64,000 nt of DNA, taken from UBA1858 sp963976865. GTDB lineage: Bacteria > Pseudomonadota > Gammaproteobacteria > UBA4575. The notes beneath the pieces were generated by a model. That model searched no databases. It was not told where the DNA came from and saw only the letters and a program-made list of their open reading frames with translations. Positions within the stretch are counted from its first letter, which is position 1. Each line of letters begins with the position of its first letter. The DNA lies in the NCBI GenBank assembly GCA_963976865.1, contig CAXBLY010000004.1, positions 161,225 to 225,224 on the forward strand, written 5' to 3'. The position numbers were made by a program, and so were the translations under genes. Positions 1 to 10,284 of this stretch are shown here, in pieces.

Positions 1-873
1 GCAGATGCTTTATCTGCAGCTAAATCAGCTTGCGACTACGCCTGGGAGAATGAAATACACGAGCTTTATCTCTTCGCTAAAGAATCACGTAGCCTCACCG
101 GGACTTTGCTAGATCAAAAATGGACCCAGGAGCTACAGGATGCCATACGTGAAAGCAGATTACTTCTGTTATACCAGCCAGTTGTCAGCATCACAGGAAA
201 AACAGAGGACCGTTACCAGGTCTATACACAACTAGTCAGTAAAGAAGGTGCAAAAATATCAGTAGCCGAATTACTGCCAAGTATAGAACGCTCTGGTGTA
301 TCAGCCATGCTTGATCGCTGGGTCGTAACCACCGCACTGAAAAAACTTGCAGAGCATACGGATAAAAGCCCGGATTCCCAGTTTTTTATAAAATTAACAA
401 CTGGTGCTTTGAATGACCAGCAATTCGCACCCTGGCTTGAAAAAGAATGTAAAAGCAATAATGTTGATCCATTCAGACTCGTATTTGACCTGCGCGAAGA
501 AAGTATTGTCAGTCACTTAAAAGATGCGCGCGAATTTGCAGCCCAGTTACAGAAACTTGGATGTCAGATTGCTATTGATGCATTTGGTATCAGTCAGGAA
601 CCAGAAAAAATTCTATCAATGATTCCTGCCAGTTATCTAAAATTAAGCTTCCAGCTAATGGCCAGTCTCAAGAATGGCGACAAGGAACGCATTGAGGATA
701 TTAAGCACATCTGCGAACAAGCGAAGCAAAAAAACACCATGACAATCGCTCCTTTTGTTGAATCCGCAGAATCTTTATCCCAAATCTGGTCAATCAGTAT
801 TGATTTTGTCAGCGGCGACTTTTTCCGTGAACCGAATGAGAATTTAGGCTACGACTTCTCTAGCGCAGCATAA
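1..873 (+). CDS. C-terminal part of a GGDEF-EAL protein with degenerate EAL motif (FimX-like)
   Basis: The frame is open at the left edge, so the N-terminus lies outside the window. The first 35 residues (ADALSAAKSACDYAWENEI) look like the end of a GGDEF domain, followed by an EAL-type domain starting at LLYQPVVSI. The canonical EALxR catalytic motif is replaced by VYTQLVS, and the later acidic metal-binding positions are poorly kept, so phosphodiesterase activity is unlikely. The domain more likely binds cyclic di-GMP, as in FimX of type IV pilus control. The FimX assignment is an inference; membership of the EAL fold is well supported. It converges on htpX, 3 bp away. Confidence 0.75.
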   Translation, partial: ADALSAAKSACDYAWENEIHELYLFAKESRSLTGTLLDQKWTQELQDAIRESRLLLLYQPVVSITGKTEDRYQVYTQLVSKEGAKISVAELLPSIERSGVSAMLDRWVVTTALKKLAEHTDKSPDSQFFIKLTTGALNDQQFAPWLEKECKSNNVDPFRLVFDLREESIVSHLKDAREFAAQLQKLGCQIAIDAFGISQEPEKILSMIPASYLKLSFQLMASLKNGDKERIEDIKHICEQAKQKNTMTIAPFVESAESLSQIWSISIDFVSGDFFREPNENLGYDFSSAA

Positions 874-876
874 GCA

Positions 877-1761
877 CTAACTATTTTCCAGTGCATTAAT
901 ACGTTTCTCCAGTGGTGGATGCGACATAAGCAACTTCTGCAGCCCGCCTTTAATCCCACCTGATATTCCAAATGCAGCCAATTCTCCCGGTAAATTTTCC
1001 GGTTCATGCACAGATTGCAATCTGCGTAATGCTGCGATCATATTTTGCTTGCCAGCGAGTTCTGCTCCGCCCGTGTCTGCACGAAATTCGCGTCGTCGTG
1101 AAAACCACTTGGCAATGATTGCAGCAAGGATACCTAACACCACTTCAGCGACAATACTTCCAATCCAGTAGCCGGGGCCTATCCCGCGTTCAATCTTAAA
1201 CACTGCACGATCAATCAGCATGCCAATAATACGCGAAAACAAAATCACAAAAGTATTCAACACACCCTGCAGTAACCCCATCGTCACCATGTCCCCATTA
1301 GCCACGTGACTGACCTCATGTCCCAGAACAGCTTCCACTTCATTGGAAGACATTGATTGAAGCAAGCCTGTGCTTACAGCAACCAAAGCGTCGTTCTTAT
1401 TCATTCCTGTAGCAAACGCATTGGGTTGAGGAGACTGAAACACGCCGACTTCAGGCATTCCAATTCCCGCCTGTTCTGCTTGTCGGCGAACAGTTTCTAC
1501 CAGCCAGCGCTCACTGTCATTTTGCGGCGACTCTATCACCTGCACACCCATACTTTTTTTTGCCATCCATTTGGAAATAGCCAGTGAAACAAACGATCCA
1601 CCAAATCCCATGACCAGCGCCATAATCAATAGACCGTTAATCTGCCCTGCCATCCCCTGCTCGGCTAACCATGCATCAATACCAAGCACTCGTGACGAAA
1701 CACTCAGCACGGCTAATACACCAAAATTTGCCGCTAAAAATAACCCTATACGTGAAAGCAT
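877..1761 (-). CDS. htpX: Protease HtpX (M48 family membrane zinc metalloprotease)
   Basis: This 294-residue protein matches the usual HtpX length (293 in E. coli). Two N-terminal membrane segments (about 1-30 and 40-62) precede the cytoplasmic protease domain. The zinc motif HEVSH is at residues 148-152, and the third ligand is probably Glu225 in SRRREFRAD. Two further hydrophobic segments lie around 160-215. HtpX degrades misfolded inner-membrane proteins alongside FtsH. It stands alone, 98 bp downstream of the parC stop on the same strand, and may have its own promoter there. The family call is firm. Confidence 0.95.
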   Translation of the reverse strand: MLSRIGLFLAANFGVLAVLSVSSRVLGIDAWLAEQGMAGQINGLLIMALVMGFGGSFVSLAISKWMAKKSMGVQVIESPQNDSERWLVETVRRQAEQAGIGMPEVGVFQSPQPNAFATGMNKNDALVAVSTGLLQSMSSNEVEAVLGHEVSHVANGDMVTMGLLQGVLNTFVILFSRIIGMLIDRAVFKIERGIGPGYWIGSIVAEVVLGILAAIIAKWFSRRREFRADTGGAELAGKQNMIAALRRLQSVHEPENLPGELAAFGISGGIKGGLQKLLMSHPPLEKRINALENS

Positions 1762-1859
1762 GATTACCTCTTATTCAATGGACAATTAAAATTACAATGC
1801 TGCTAGGCATTAAAGATAGTGCTAATTTATGACAAATCAACCCTGAATAGTTCATCAAA

Positions 1860-4121
1860 TCACTCTGAGGAATAATCAACTAGCAAACGATCAACAGCAC
1901 GATAGCCTCTGGGCAGCTTGAGTCCACGTCTGCCACGTTCACCAGCATACTCATCGACCTCGCCTCCCTTCATTACTTTATGTTTCTTGCCGCAATATAG
2001 AGTCAGCGCTTCTCCATCCTGAACAAGACATACATGAGCAACTCTCTCTTCGCCAGCTTTCAGTTTAGCGGCAGGTATATTAATGAATTTAATGCCCTTG
2101 CCTTTAGACATTAATGGAAATTCTGCGAGTTCTGTGACCAGCATATATCCTTCAGAGCCGACAGCAACAATCCAGTCATCTTCGTGGGAACGCACCAGCA
2201 CAGGTGGTAATACTTTTGCTCCAACTGGCACATTCAAGATTCGCTTACCGGACTTATTGCGTGAATACAGATTTTCCAGCTTACACACAAACCCATAACC
2301 AAAGTCAGTTGCAAGAAAGTATAAATTATTCGGATCACCAAGCATGACACCAGCAAAACTCGCGCCATCTGCAGGATTAAATCTGGCCGCCAACGATTCA
2401 CCTTGCCCGCGCGCTGAAGGCAAACTATGCGCTGGCAGTGTATAAGCCTTACCCTGAGAATCCAGGAATACTGCCATCTGATTACTCTTCCCCATGGCAT
2501 GCGATTGATACTGATCTCCCGTCTTATAATTCATCTCCACAGGATCAACTTCATGGCCTTTTGCTGCTCGCACCCAGCCACGTTGCGACAATATTACTGT
2601 CGTCAACTCCGCAGGCATTAACTGCGTTTCATCTAACTGCTGGGCTGTGGCTCGACTGACAATAGCAGACCGTCTTTCATCACCATAAGTTTCCGCATCT
2701 TCCAGTAATTCACTGCGAATAAGTTTTTTAAGACGTGCTTTTGAACCCAGAGTTTTCTCCAGGGTCTCTTTTTCTTTAGTCAGTTCTTTTGATTCCGCCT
2801 TGATTTTGATTTCTTCAAGTTTCGCCAGACGTCTTAGTTTGATTTCAAGAATAGCTTCAGTCTGAATATCACTGAGCTTAAAGCGTTTCATCATTACTGC
2901 CTTGGGCTCATCTTCCTCACGTATAATTGCAATAATCTCATCAATATTGAGATACGCTATCAGCAATCCTTCCAGAATATGCAGTCGTTCATTGACACGA
3001 TCCAAGCGCCACTGCAATCGTCGCGTGACTGTATGAGTTCTGAATTCCAGCCATTCCTGTAAAAGAGAACGCAAATCTTTTACTTGCGGACGTCCGTTGA
3101 TACCAATGACATTCATGTTTACCCGGTAGGTACGCTCCAGGTCTGTCGTTGCAAACAAATGCAGCATCAGTGTTTCCACGTCAACGCGATTGCTTCTTGG
3201 CACAATCACCAACCTCACAGGATTTTCATGATCAGACTCGTCTCGCAAGTCTTCGACCATAGGCAGTTTTTTAGCATTCATTTGCTGGGCAATCTGCTCT
3301 AGAACACGTGCACCAGATACCTGGTACGGCAACGCATTTATGATTATTCCATCAGTTTCCTGCTCATACACTGCACGCATACGGACCTGGCCATTACCCG
3401 TTTCATAAATGTTCTTAATTTCATCCGGGTTAGAAATTATTTCCGCCTCAGTGGGATAATCCGGCCCATGGATATGCTCACACAGATCGCTGATGGTAGC
3501 TTTAGGGTCGTCCAGTAAACGAATGCAGGCAGATACGACTTCCCGAATATTATGAGGAGGTATATCTGTCGACATGCCCACTGCAATTCCCATCCCGCCA
3601 TTGAGCAAAATATTTGGCAGGCGTGCAGGCAAAACAACTGGCTCCTGTAACGTACCATCAAAATTCGCTGTCCAGTCAACTGTTCCCTGACCCAATTCCT
3701 GAAGCAGTGATTTTGCGTAAGGTGTCAATCGGGATTCGGTGTATCTCATCGCTGCAAAAGATTTTGGATCGTCGGTTGAACCCCAGTTTCCCTGACCTTG
3801 CACCAATGGATAACGATAAGAAAATGGCTGCGCCATAAGCACCATGGCTTCATAGCATGCCGAATCACCATGAGGATGGAATTTACCTATCACATCACCC
3901 ACTGTACGCGCTGATTTTTTAGGCTTTGATGTAGCTGACAATCCCAATTCTGACATAGCGTACACAATTCTGCGCTGCACTGGCTTTAAACCATCACCAA
4001 TTTGCGGAAGTGCACGATCAAGAATGACATACATCGAATAATCGAGATAGGCTTTCTCCGAGAATGCATGCAGAGCGACGCGTTCTACGTCACCATAATC
4101 AAATTCAAAATTATCACTCAT
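1860..4121 (-). CDS. parC: DNA topoisomerase IV subunit A
   Basis: This 753-residue protein is the breakage-reunion subunit of topoisomerase IV, which decatenates daughter chromosomes. The active-site tyrosine is Tyr127 in AAMRYTESRLT. The quinolone-resistance region HPHGDSACYEAM keeps the sensitive-type Ser87 and Glu91. Length and the short C-terminal domain separate it from GyrA (about 870 residues, with a longer beta-pinwheel carrying a GyrA box). The start follows parE by 23 bp, so the two are one operon in the order parE-parC. Confidence 0.96.
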   Translation of the reverse strand: MSDNFEFDYGDVERVALHAFSEKAYLDYSMYVILDRALPQIGDGLKPVQRRIVYAMSELGLSATSKPKKSARTVGDVIGKFHPHGDSACYEAMVLMAQPFSYRYPLVQGQGNWGSTDDPKSFAAMRYTESRLTPYAKSLLQELGQGTVDWTANFDGTLQEPVVLPARLPNILLNGGMGIAVGMSTDIPPHNIREVVSACIRLLDDPKATISDLCEHIHGPDYPTEAEIISNPDEIKNIYETGNGQVRMRAVYEQETDGIIINALPYQVSGARVLEQIAQQMNAKKLPMVEDLRDESDHENPVRLVIVPRSNRVDVETLMLHLFATTDLERTYRVNMNVIGINGRPQVKDLRSLLQEWLEFRTHTVTRRLQWRLDRVNERLHILEGLLIAYLNIDEIIAIIREEDEPKAVMMKRFKLSDIQTEAILEIKLRRLAKLEEIKIKAESKELTKEKETLEKTLGSKARLKKLIRSELLEDAETYGDERRSAIVSRATAQQLDETQLMPAELTTVILSQRGWVRAAKGHEVDPVEMNYKTGDQYQSHAMGKSNQMAVFLDSQGKAYTLPAHSLPSARGQGESLAARFNPADGASFAGVMLGDPNNLYFLATDFGYGFVCKLENLYSRNKSGKRILNVPVGAKVLPPVLVRSHEDDWIVAVGSEGYMLVTELAEFPLMSKGKGIKFINIPAAKLKAGEERVAHVCLVQDGEALTLYCGKKHKVMKGGEVDEYAGERGRRGLKLPRGYRAVDRLLVDYSSE

Positions 4122-4144
4122 TGTTAATCCAAGATTTCAAAATG

Positions 4145-6031
4145 TTATATTTCAGCCAGGTTGCCTTTCTTTTCCAGCCAGGCTTTTCGCCCCTGAATGT
4201 TCTTTTTACCTAACAGCATATCCATGATTTTATAGGTATCATCTCCAGACTCTATCGTTAACTGCACCAGGCGGCGACTATCTGGAGAAATCGTGGATTC
4301 CCGCAGCTGACTGGGATTCATTTCTCCCAAACCCTTAAACCGGGTGACATTGACTTTGCCTTTTTTCTTTTCAGCCGAGATTCTATCTTCAATACCCTGT
4401 CTCTCTGCATCATCCAACGCATAAAATACTTCTTTCCCCACATCAATCCTGAACAATGGCGGCATCGCAATATAAACATGACCAGCATCAATTAAAGCAG
4501 GAAAATGGCGTAGAAACAGTGCACATAACAGTGTTGCTATATGCAAACCATCCGAGTCCGCATCAGCCAGTACACATATTTTTCCATAACGTAACTTGCT
4601 AAGGTCTGAATCACCCGGATCAACACCCATCGCAATTGCAATATCGTGTACTTCCTGCGATGCCAGCACCTGATCTGAAGCAACTTCCCAACTATTTAGA
4701 ATCTTTCCACGCAGTGGCATAATAGCCTGAAACTCTCTGTCTCGCGCTTGCTTTGCCGAACCTCCCGCAGAATCACCTTCAACCAAAAACAGTTCTGTTC
4801 GCGTAACGTCCTGTGACGCACAATCTGCCAGCTTACCCGGCAATGCTGGACCCGCGGTGACTCTTTTGCGCACTACTTTTTTAATAGCGCGCAGCCTCTT
4901 TTCTGCATTGCGAATAATTAACTGCGCCAGTGCTTCGCCGGTTTCAACATTCTGATGCAACCACATACCAACAGCGTCTTTAACCACGCCTGATACGAAG
5001 GCTGCACTTTCACGCGAACCAAGTCGTTCTTTTGTTTGGCCTGCAAATTGTGGATCCTGCATTTTAACTGAAAGCACATAAGCAAGCTGTTGCCAAACAT
5101 CATCCGGCGCGATTTTAACACCACGTGGTGTCAGTTTGCGTGTATCACAAAATTCTCTTAACGCATCCGTCAGGCCGGTACGCAAACCATTAACATGGGT
5201 GCCGCCCTGTACTGTAGGGATTAAATTGACATAGCTTTCTGCGATCCACTCACTACCTTCCTCCACCCATGTCAGCGCCCATTCTGCGGCTTCATTGTCT
5301 GATGAGAAGTTTCCATATACGGGCTTCAACGGAAGCAGTGTCATCCCCTCCAGTTCAGACAGCAAGTAATCGCTTATGCCATCTTCATAAAACCATTCGG
5401 TTTCTTCGTTTTTGGCAATATCTTTAAATCGAATGTGCAAACCAGGGCAAAGTACTGCTTTTGCACGAAGCAGGTGAACTAGTTTAGGAACTGAGTAATT
5501 AACGCTATCAAAATATTTTTTATCCGGCCAAAAGCGGATAGTGGTACCTGTCGTTCGCTTGGCAACTGTGCCAATCTGCTTGAGTGGTGAAGCCTTATCA
5601 CCATTGGCAAATGACATGTTATATTCCTTGCCATCTCTTCGGACAGTCACTTCAACACGCTCAGACAGGGCATTAACGACCGAAATCCCTACACCATGGA
5701 GGCCTCCGGAGAACTGATAATTCTTGTTGGAGAATTTACCACCAGCATGCAAAGTAGTCATAATGACCTCCACCCCTGGTTTTTTTAATTCCGGGTGTTT
5801 ATCCACCGGCATACCACGACCGTTATCAATAACCTCCAGAGAACCATCCTTAAATAGACTGACTTCTATACTTGTGGCATAACCGGCAATGGCCTCATCC
5901 ACACTATTATCTATAATTTCTTGTGCTAAGTGGTTTGGACGGGCAGTATCGGTATACATTCCCGGGCGTTTTCGCACAGGGTCCAGGCCGCTCAATACTT
6001 CAATAGCGGCGGCATCATACTGTTTAGACAT
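4145..6031 (-). CDS. parE: DNA topoisomerase IV subunit B
   Basis: This 628-residue GHKL ATPase subunit pairs with ParC. The N-terminal ATP site shows EIIDNSVDEA (about 38-47) and the glycine-rich GGLHGVGISVVNAL. The Toprim region contains EGDSAGGSAKQARDR and PLRGKILN, followed by the acidic DADSDG metal site. Length fits ParE (630 in E. coli) rather than GyrB (about 800). It is the first gene of the parE-parC operon and divergent from the AddA-like gene across 98 bp. No strong Shine-Dalgarno sequence is visible before its ATG. Confidence 0.96.
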   Translation of the reverse strand: MSKQYDAAAIEVLSGLDPVRKRPGMYTDTARPNHLAQEIIDNSVDEAIAGYATSIEVSLFKDGSLEVIDNGRGMPVDKHPELKKPGVEVIMTTLHAGGKFSNKNYQFSGGLHGVGISVVNALSERVEVTVRRDGKEYNMSFANGDKASPLKQIGTVAKRTTGTTIRFWPDKKYFDSVNYSVPKLVHLLRAKAVLCPGLHIRFKDIAKNEETEWFYEDGISDYLLSELEGMTLLPLKPVYGNFSSDNEAAEWALTWVEEGSEWIAESYVNLIPTVQGGTHVNGLRTGLTDALREFCDTRKLTPRGVKIAPDDVWQQLAYVLSVKMQDPQFAGQTKERLGSRESAAFVSGVVKDAVGMWLHQNVETGEALAQLIIRNAEKRLRAIKKVVRKRVTAGPALPGKLADCASQDVTRTELFLVEGDSAGGSAKQARDREFQAIMPLRGKILNSWEVASDQVLASQEVHDIAIAMGVDPGDSDLSKLRYGKICVLADADSDGLHIATLLCALFLRHFPALIDAGHVYIAMPPLFRIDVGKEVFYALDDAERQGIEDRISAEKKKGKVNVTRFKGLGEMNPSQLRESTISPDSRRLVQLTIESGDDTYKIMDMLLGKKNIQGRKAWLEKKGNLAEI

Positions 6032-6129
6032 AAATTAAAATCAAAAGGAAATATTCGTTAAAGCAATAGTGCTTGAAGAGAACGCATTCTATATGAAACC
6101 GGCTTGCAGCAAAAATTTCTTATCAAATC

Positions 6130-9100
6130 ATGACTAACCTAGATAGTTCCACCCATCCCAGGAACAACGCCAATGTGTTTGCATCAGCTGGTTCAGGCAA
6201 GACGTGGTTACTAATCACTCGAATCTGTCGATTGTTGCTGGCAGGCGCTGAGCCACAGCAGATACTGGCTATTACATTTACACGCAAAAGTGCTGCTGAA
6301 ATGCGTTCTCGATTATTCGAGAAACTCGAAGCATGGTCAGTGATGAGCGAGTCCGAGCTAGGCGCTGAGTTATCCGCTATCAGTGAAATTTCTGACAGTG
6401 CCACCCTGGAGAGAGCCAGAGGCTTATATGAAAAACTTCTCTTTTCAGATCAAGCCATACGTATTAGTACGTTTCATGCATTTTGCGAAGAAATCATTCG
6501 CGCGTTTCCCCTGGAAAGTGAACTGCCCACGACTTTTGAGTTAACAGAACACTCCCATGTCTATGCCAATCAGGCGTGGCAACGATTGTTATCAGCTAGC
6601 GAACAGCCAGGCAAGGCAGCACTGCGCAAGTCGATGCATACCTTGTTTGATTTCTGCTTTGGCCTTAATGGCACTAAAACAGCACTACTAGGTTTCTTAA
6701 ATGCTCGCAGCGAGTGGCGCGCATATACTAAACAGGCTAAAGACACTGTCACTTTTGCTCATGATGTGCTGATCAAAAAAACAGGCAATGTACAGGAAGA
6801 CGACTATCAAACCTGGCTTGAGGATAAAGATTTTTTACAGTCACTAAAAGAGTATTGTCAAATACTGCGCCTGAGTCCGGCTAAGACTTATCAGAACTGG
6901 GCAGACAATATTGAACCACTATTATCTTCTCGGAATCATGATACAGATGCCTGTCTATCAGTCATGCAGGCTACATTCCTGACCAGGGAAAACAAACCTC
7001 GCAAACTCACCATCAGTAAAGCCTGGCATAAATTAATCAGTCAACAGCAGTCTGAGTTTCTCATTCAGGCTCATCACACGTTTTGCGAGAAGACATTAAA
7101 TATTCTTGCCAGCCGCATTCACACACATTATTTAAATGCAAATCACGCCTGGTTTTATGCGGGCAGAGAACTGTTGCAGCAATATCAGCACGTAAAATTT
7201 GAGCATGGTGTGATTGATTTTAATGATCTGGAGTGGGAAACCTATCGCTTACTTCAGCAGGAAGATCACGCATTATGGGTGCAATATAAATTAGGCCAGC
7301 GAATCTGTCATTTCCTGGTCGATGAATTTCAGGATACCAACCCAATCCAGTGGCAGTTACTAAAGCCATTAATAGAATCTTCACATGATCAACATCAGAC
7401 GCAAACCAGCAGTCTGTTTTTAGTGGGTGATATAAAACAGTCTATCTATCGTTTCCGTGGCGCCAACCCAGAGATTCAAACATTAGCCTCAGAGTGGTCA
7501 CAACAGCAATTAAAAAGCAAACAATTAAGCAATGATCATTCCTGGCGCTCATCACCAGCAATCATAAATTTTGTTAATCAGTTATTTTCACACCCATCTT
7601 TGTCTGAACACTTCTGCGCTTTTCAGGCCCACACATGCCAGCATCAAAATCGCTGGGGCTTTGTAAAAATTCACCCATTGATTGAAATCGAAGACAAACA
7701 GGATCAGCATGAATTCCGCCAGCCTCTACTCACTCCTCGTGAAAACAGTGAAGTAACAGCCCATTATCGTGAAGGCGTACTGATTGCGAAAGAAATCACT
7801 CGACTCATCAACAGCGACACGCCAATTTATGATGGCAAACAAATACGCCCTGCTGTGTTTAATGATATTTTGATATTAACGCGCACACGCTCCCATCTGG
7901 ACGAACTTAAAGCCGGCCTGGTGAGTGCATCAATACCTATCCATGCAAACGATGCAACTCGCCTGCTAGACTATCTGGAAATAAAAGATATGCTTGCGTT
8001 GCTAACGACGCTGATTGACCCGTATGACGACCTGGCTTTCACGCACCTGTTATCCAGCCCTGTTTTCAATATTGATGAACAGCTCCTCATTGAAATTCAA
8101 AAAATTCATGCTGACACATGGAAACAGAAATTGGATATGCTTACAGCTGAATCGGGATCTACCCATCCTTTACATAGCGTTAATACTGCTCTCTACGAGT
8201 GGAAACAAATTGCAGACCGCATACCAGTCCATGACTTGCTAAATTATATATTCTCAAGCTGGAATATACTTGATCGCTATCGCGCGGCGATTAGCAATGC
8301 AGAATCTCAGCACGTTTGTGGTCGACTCAATCAGTTTTTACAGCAAAGTCTGGAAATAGAAAGTGGTCGATACTCAAGCATCGCCCGATTTTTACGAAAA
8401 TTAAAAGAAACCAATCCTGAAGCGCTATTTATCAGCGACAACACAAATACCAATGCTGTAGAAATCATGACAGTGCATGGCTCCAAAGGCCTGGAAGCAC
8501 CCATCGTATTTATCGCCGATAGCGGACCAAGCACTGAACCTCCTGAGCAGTTCAATACTATCACTCACTGGCCTGCGACTTCAGAAACACCGAATATTTT
8601 TATGCTCGGCTGTAAAAAAAGCATAATGAGCCATACTGCTCTACAGCTTAAGGAGGAAATTAATCAATCCAGCAACGAAAGTCTAAATTTGCTATACGTA
8701 GCATTAACACGTGCAAAACAGATTCTCATTATGACCGGTGTAAATGCACAACGAAGTTCGCAGGAAGGTTGGCATGCTCAATGCAGAACAGCCTTAGACA
8801 TCGATGAGGAAAGCACTGAAGCATGGTTTTACGAGCATCACACCAAACCTGAACTGGATGCCTGTGAGTCACATGCTCCTGTCTCAATCGAAATATCCAA
8901 TGACTACACAGATCTATTTTCACCGATCACGGAATCAACGACAAATTCTGTTACACCGGAGCAAGCAGGCAATGAAGCACTGGAAGGAACACTTATTCAC
9001 AAGCTGCTGGAAGTTTTAACACAATCACCTGGCATTAATGATCAGGCGTTATTGAATAGAGTGAATTTAGAAGCGAATACAAATATCACCCCTGATGAAC

Positions 9101-9471
9101 TTACACCTCTCAAGAATGAGGCACTAAATTGCTTAAACAGCATTTCTCTTGCCGAGATATTCAGACAAGCAGATAACCAGAAAATTTATCACGAACTCGC
9201 CGTGGCAAGCACTACCAGCACACAGCAAATCAGCATTATTGACCAGATGATCGTACGCGAAGATAGCATCTGGATTATAGACTACAAAACCCAGGCCGAT
9301 ATTTCAGAAGTGCAAGCACAGGAAGAAGCAAAGAAATTTACTACTCAACTAAAGCGATATGCTGACGCAGTGCAACCAATGTATCCGTCACTACCGATAC
9401 GGTGCTCAGTTGTATTTACTAAAATTGCACTACTTGTTGATGTGCCAATCAGTGGCACATCAACCGATTAA
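6130..9471 (+). CDS. UvrD/Rep-type helicase fused to RecB-type nuclease (AddA-like)
   Basis: This 1113-residue protein starts with Walker A ASAGSGKT (18-25) and TFTRKSAAEM, then shows superfamily 1 motifs including FLVDEFQDTNPIQW (Walker B), VGDIKQSIYRFRGA and VHGSKGLEAPIVF. The C-terminus carries a PD-(D/E)XK nuclease of the RecB/AddA type, with Asp1038 in SIIDQMI and Asp1051-Tyr-Lys1053 in IIDYKT. Such proteins act as AddA in the AddAB double-strand-break resection complex. No AddB partner is adjacent: parE lies divergent upstream and dsbC converges 6 bp downstream. The family is firm; the exact name is uncertain. Confidence 0.85.
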   Translation: MTNLDSSTHPRNNANVFASAGSGKTWLLITRICRLLLAGAEPQQILAITFTRKSAAEMRSRLFEKLEAWSVMSESELGAELSAISEISDSATLERARGLYEKLLFSDQAIRISTFHAFCEEIIRAFPLESELPTTFELTEHSHVYANQAWQRLLSASEQPGKAALRKSMHTLFDFCFGLNGTKTALLGFLNARSEWRAYTKQAKDTVTFAHDVLIKKTGNVQEDDYQTWLEDKDFLQSLKEYCQILRLSPAKTYQNWADNIEPLLSSRNHDTDACLSVMQATFLTRENKPRKLTISKAWHKLISQQQSEFLIQAHHTFCEKTLNILASRIHTHYLNANHAWFYAGRELLQQYQHVKFEHGVIDFNDLEWETYRLLQQEDHALWVQYKLGQRICHFLVDEFQDTNPIQWQLLKPLIESSHDQHQTQTSSLFLVGDIKQSIYRFRGANPEIQTLASEWSQQQLKSKQLSNDHSWRSSPAIINFVNQLFSHPSLSEHFCAFQAHTCQHQNRWGFVKIHPLIEIEDKQDQHEFRQPLLTPRENSEVTAHYREGVLIAKEITRLINSDTPIYDGKQIRPAVFNDILILTRTRSHLDELKAGLVSASIPIHANDATRLLDYLEIKDMLALLTTLIDPYDDLAFTHLLSSPVFNIDEQLLIEIQKIHADTWKQKLDMLTAESGSTHPLHSVNTALYEWKQIADRIPVHDLLNYIFSSWNILDRYRAAISNAESQHVCGRLNQFLQQSLEIESGRYSSIARFLRKLKETNPEALFISDNTNTNAVEIMTVHGSKGLEAPIVFIADSGPSTEPPEQFNTITHWPATSETPNIFMLGCKKSIMSHTALQLKEEINQSSNESLNLLYVALTRAKQILIMTGVNAQRSSQEGWHAQCRTALDIDEESTEAWFYEHHTKPELDACESHAPVSIEISNDYTDLFSPITESTTNSVTPEQAGNEALEGTLIHKLLEVLTQSPGINDQALLNRVNLEANTNITPDELTPLKNEALNCLNSISLAEIFRQADNQKIYHELAVASTTSTQQISIIDQMIVREDSIWIIDYKTQADISEVQAQEEAKKFTTQLKRYADAVQPMYPSLPIRCSVVFTKIALLVDVPISGTSTD
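9436..9464. terminator. Hairpin at the convergent addA-like/dsbC junction, possible bidirectional terminator
   Basis: An 11-bp perfect stem (GTTGATGTGCC paired with GGCACATCAAC) closes a 7-nt loop. It lies in the last codons of the AddA-like gene and 14 bp beyond the dsbC stop. Neither side has a proper T-run (only a mixed ATTTT about 10 nt after the stem on the minus strand), so intrinsic termination is plausible but not certain. Confidence 0.4.
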
Positions 9472-9477
9472 TATTAC

Positions 9478-10206
9478 TTACTTCTTGGCAAGATCATCCA
9501 GACGCTGAGCTAACTGTTTCGCCGGCAAATAGCCCGGCATCAATTCTCCATCTGCAGTTAAAATTGCTGGCGTTCCTGTTACTCCAATTTTCCGGCCCAG
9601 CTCAAAATGGTTTGCAACAGGGTTCTCACAATTCTCTGCGCGCAACTCTTCGCCATTTTTGGCTCTGGTTAACGCCTCTTCACGATCCTTGCTACACCAT
9701 ACAGATACAGCTTTGGAGTAGCTGGGTGAGGTGATTCCATTACGCGGGAAAAGCAGATAATTAATCTTGATGCCATAGCTGGCATACTGATCCATCTCAT
9801 TGTGTAATTTCCTGCAATAACCACAATCAATATCTGTAAACACTGTAATAGCGTGTCTGGGATTCTCGGCACCAAATGCAATTGACTCCTGTTCATTAAC
9901 CTGAGTCATAAATTTTTTACGGGCACGGCTTGAGGCCACTTCAGTAATATCACGTTTGTCATCATCCAGATCCATCACGACACCCTGAATGACGTATCTC
10001 GCGTCATCAGTGACATAGATAACCTGCGTGCCATAAACCGCCTCGTACAGTCCTTCTACAGGCGATTTAGACACGCTATCCGGAATATGAGCAGGGAATG
10101 ATTCGACCAGCTTTGCTTTGATCGCTTCGATGTTTTTTTCAGTATCAGCTTGCGTAGAAAAAGAAATAACAGCCAATATTAATAATACGGACAACCATCT
10201 GAACAT
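9478..10206 (-). CDS. dsbC: Thiol:disulfide interchange protein DsbC (periplasmic disulfide isomerase)
   Basis: This 242-residue protein has an N-terminal signal peptide (hydrophobic to about residue 18, cleavage near STQA-D). A DsbC/G dimerisation domain is followed by a thioredoxin-like domain with the active-site CGYC at 128-131, preceded by TVFTDID, and a cis-proline loop TGTPAIL. A second cysteine pair (in WCSKD and ENCENP) matches the structural disulfide of DsbC. It shuffles wrong disulfides in periplasmic proteins and is kept reduced by DsbD. It lies 78 bp downstream of xerD on the same strand, the xerD-dsbC linkage seen in other Gammaproteobacteria. Confidence 0.95.
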   Translation of the reverse strand: MFRWLSVLLILAVISFSTQADTEKNIEAIKAKLVESFPAHIPDSVSKSPVEGLYEAVYGTQVIYVTDDARYVIQGVVMDLDDDKRDITEVASSRARKKFMTQVNEQESIAFGAENPRHAITVFTDIDCGYCRKLHNEMDQYASYGIKINYLLFPRNGITSPSYSKAVSVWCSKDREEALTRAKNGEELRAENCENPVANHFELGRKIGVTGTPAILTADGELMPGYLPAKQLAQRLDDLAKK

Positions 10207-10284
10207 GATGCTTCCTTGTGAATTATAAGTGAATTTAATTGATTAGATCATTAGACCGGGAAAACCTCAAAGTTATCCCAAATA

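Noticed and set aside
6032..6129. A sigma-70 promoter for parE in the gap to the AddA-like gene.
   Set aside because: TTGCTG and TAGAAT are present on the minus strand but only 15 bp apart, and no better pair was found.
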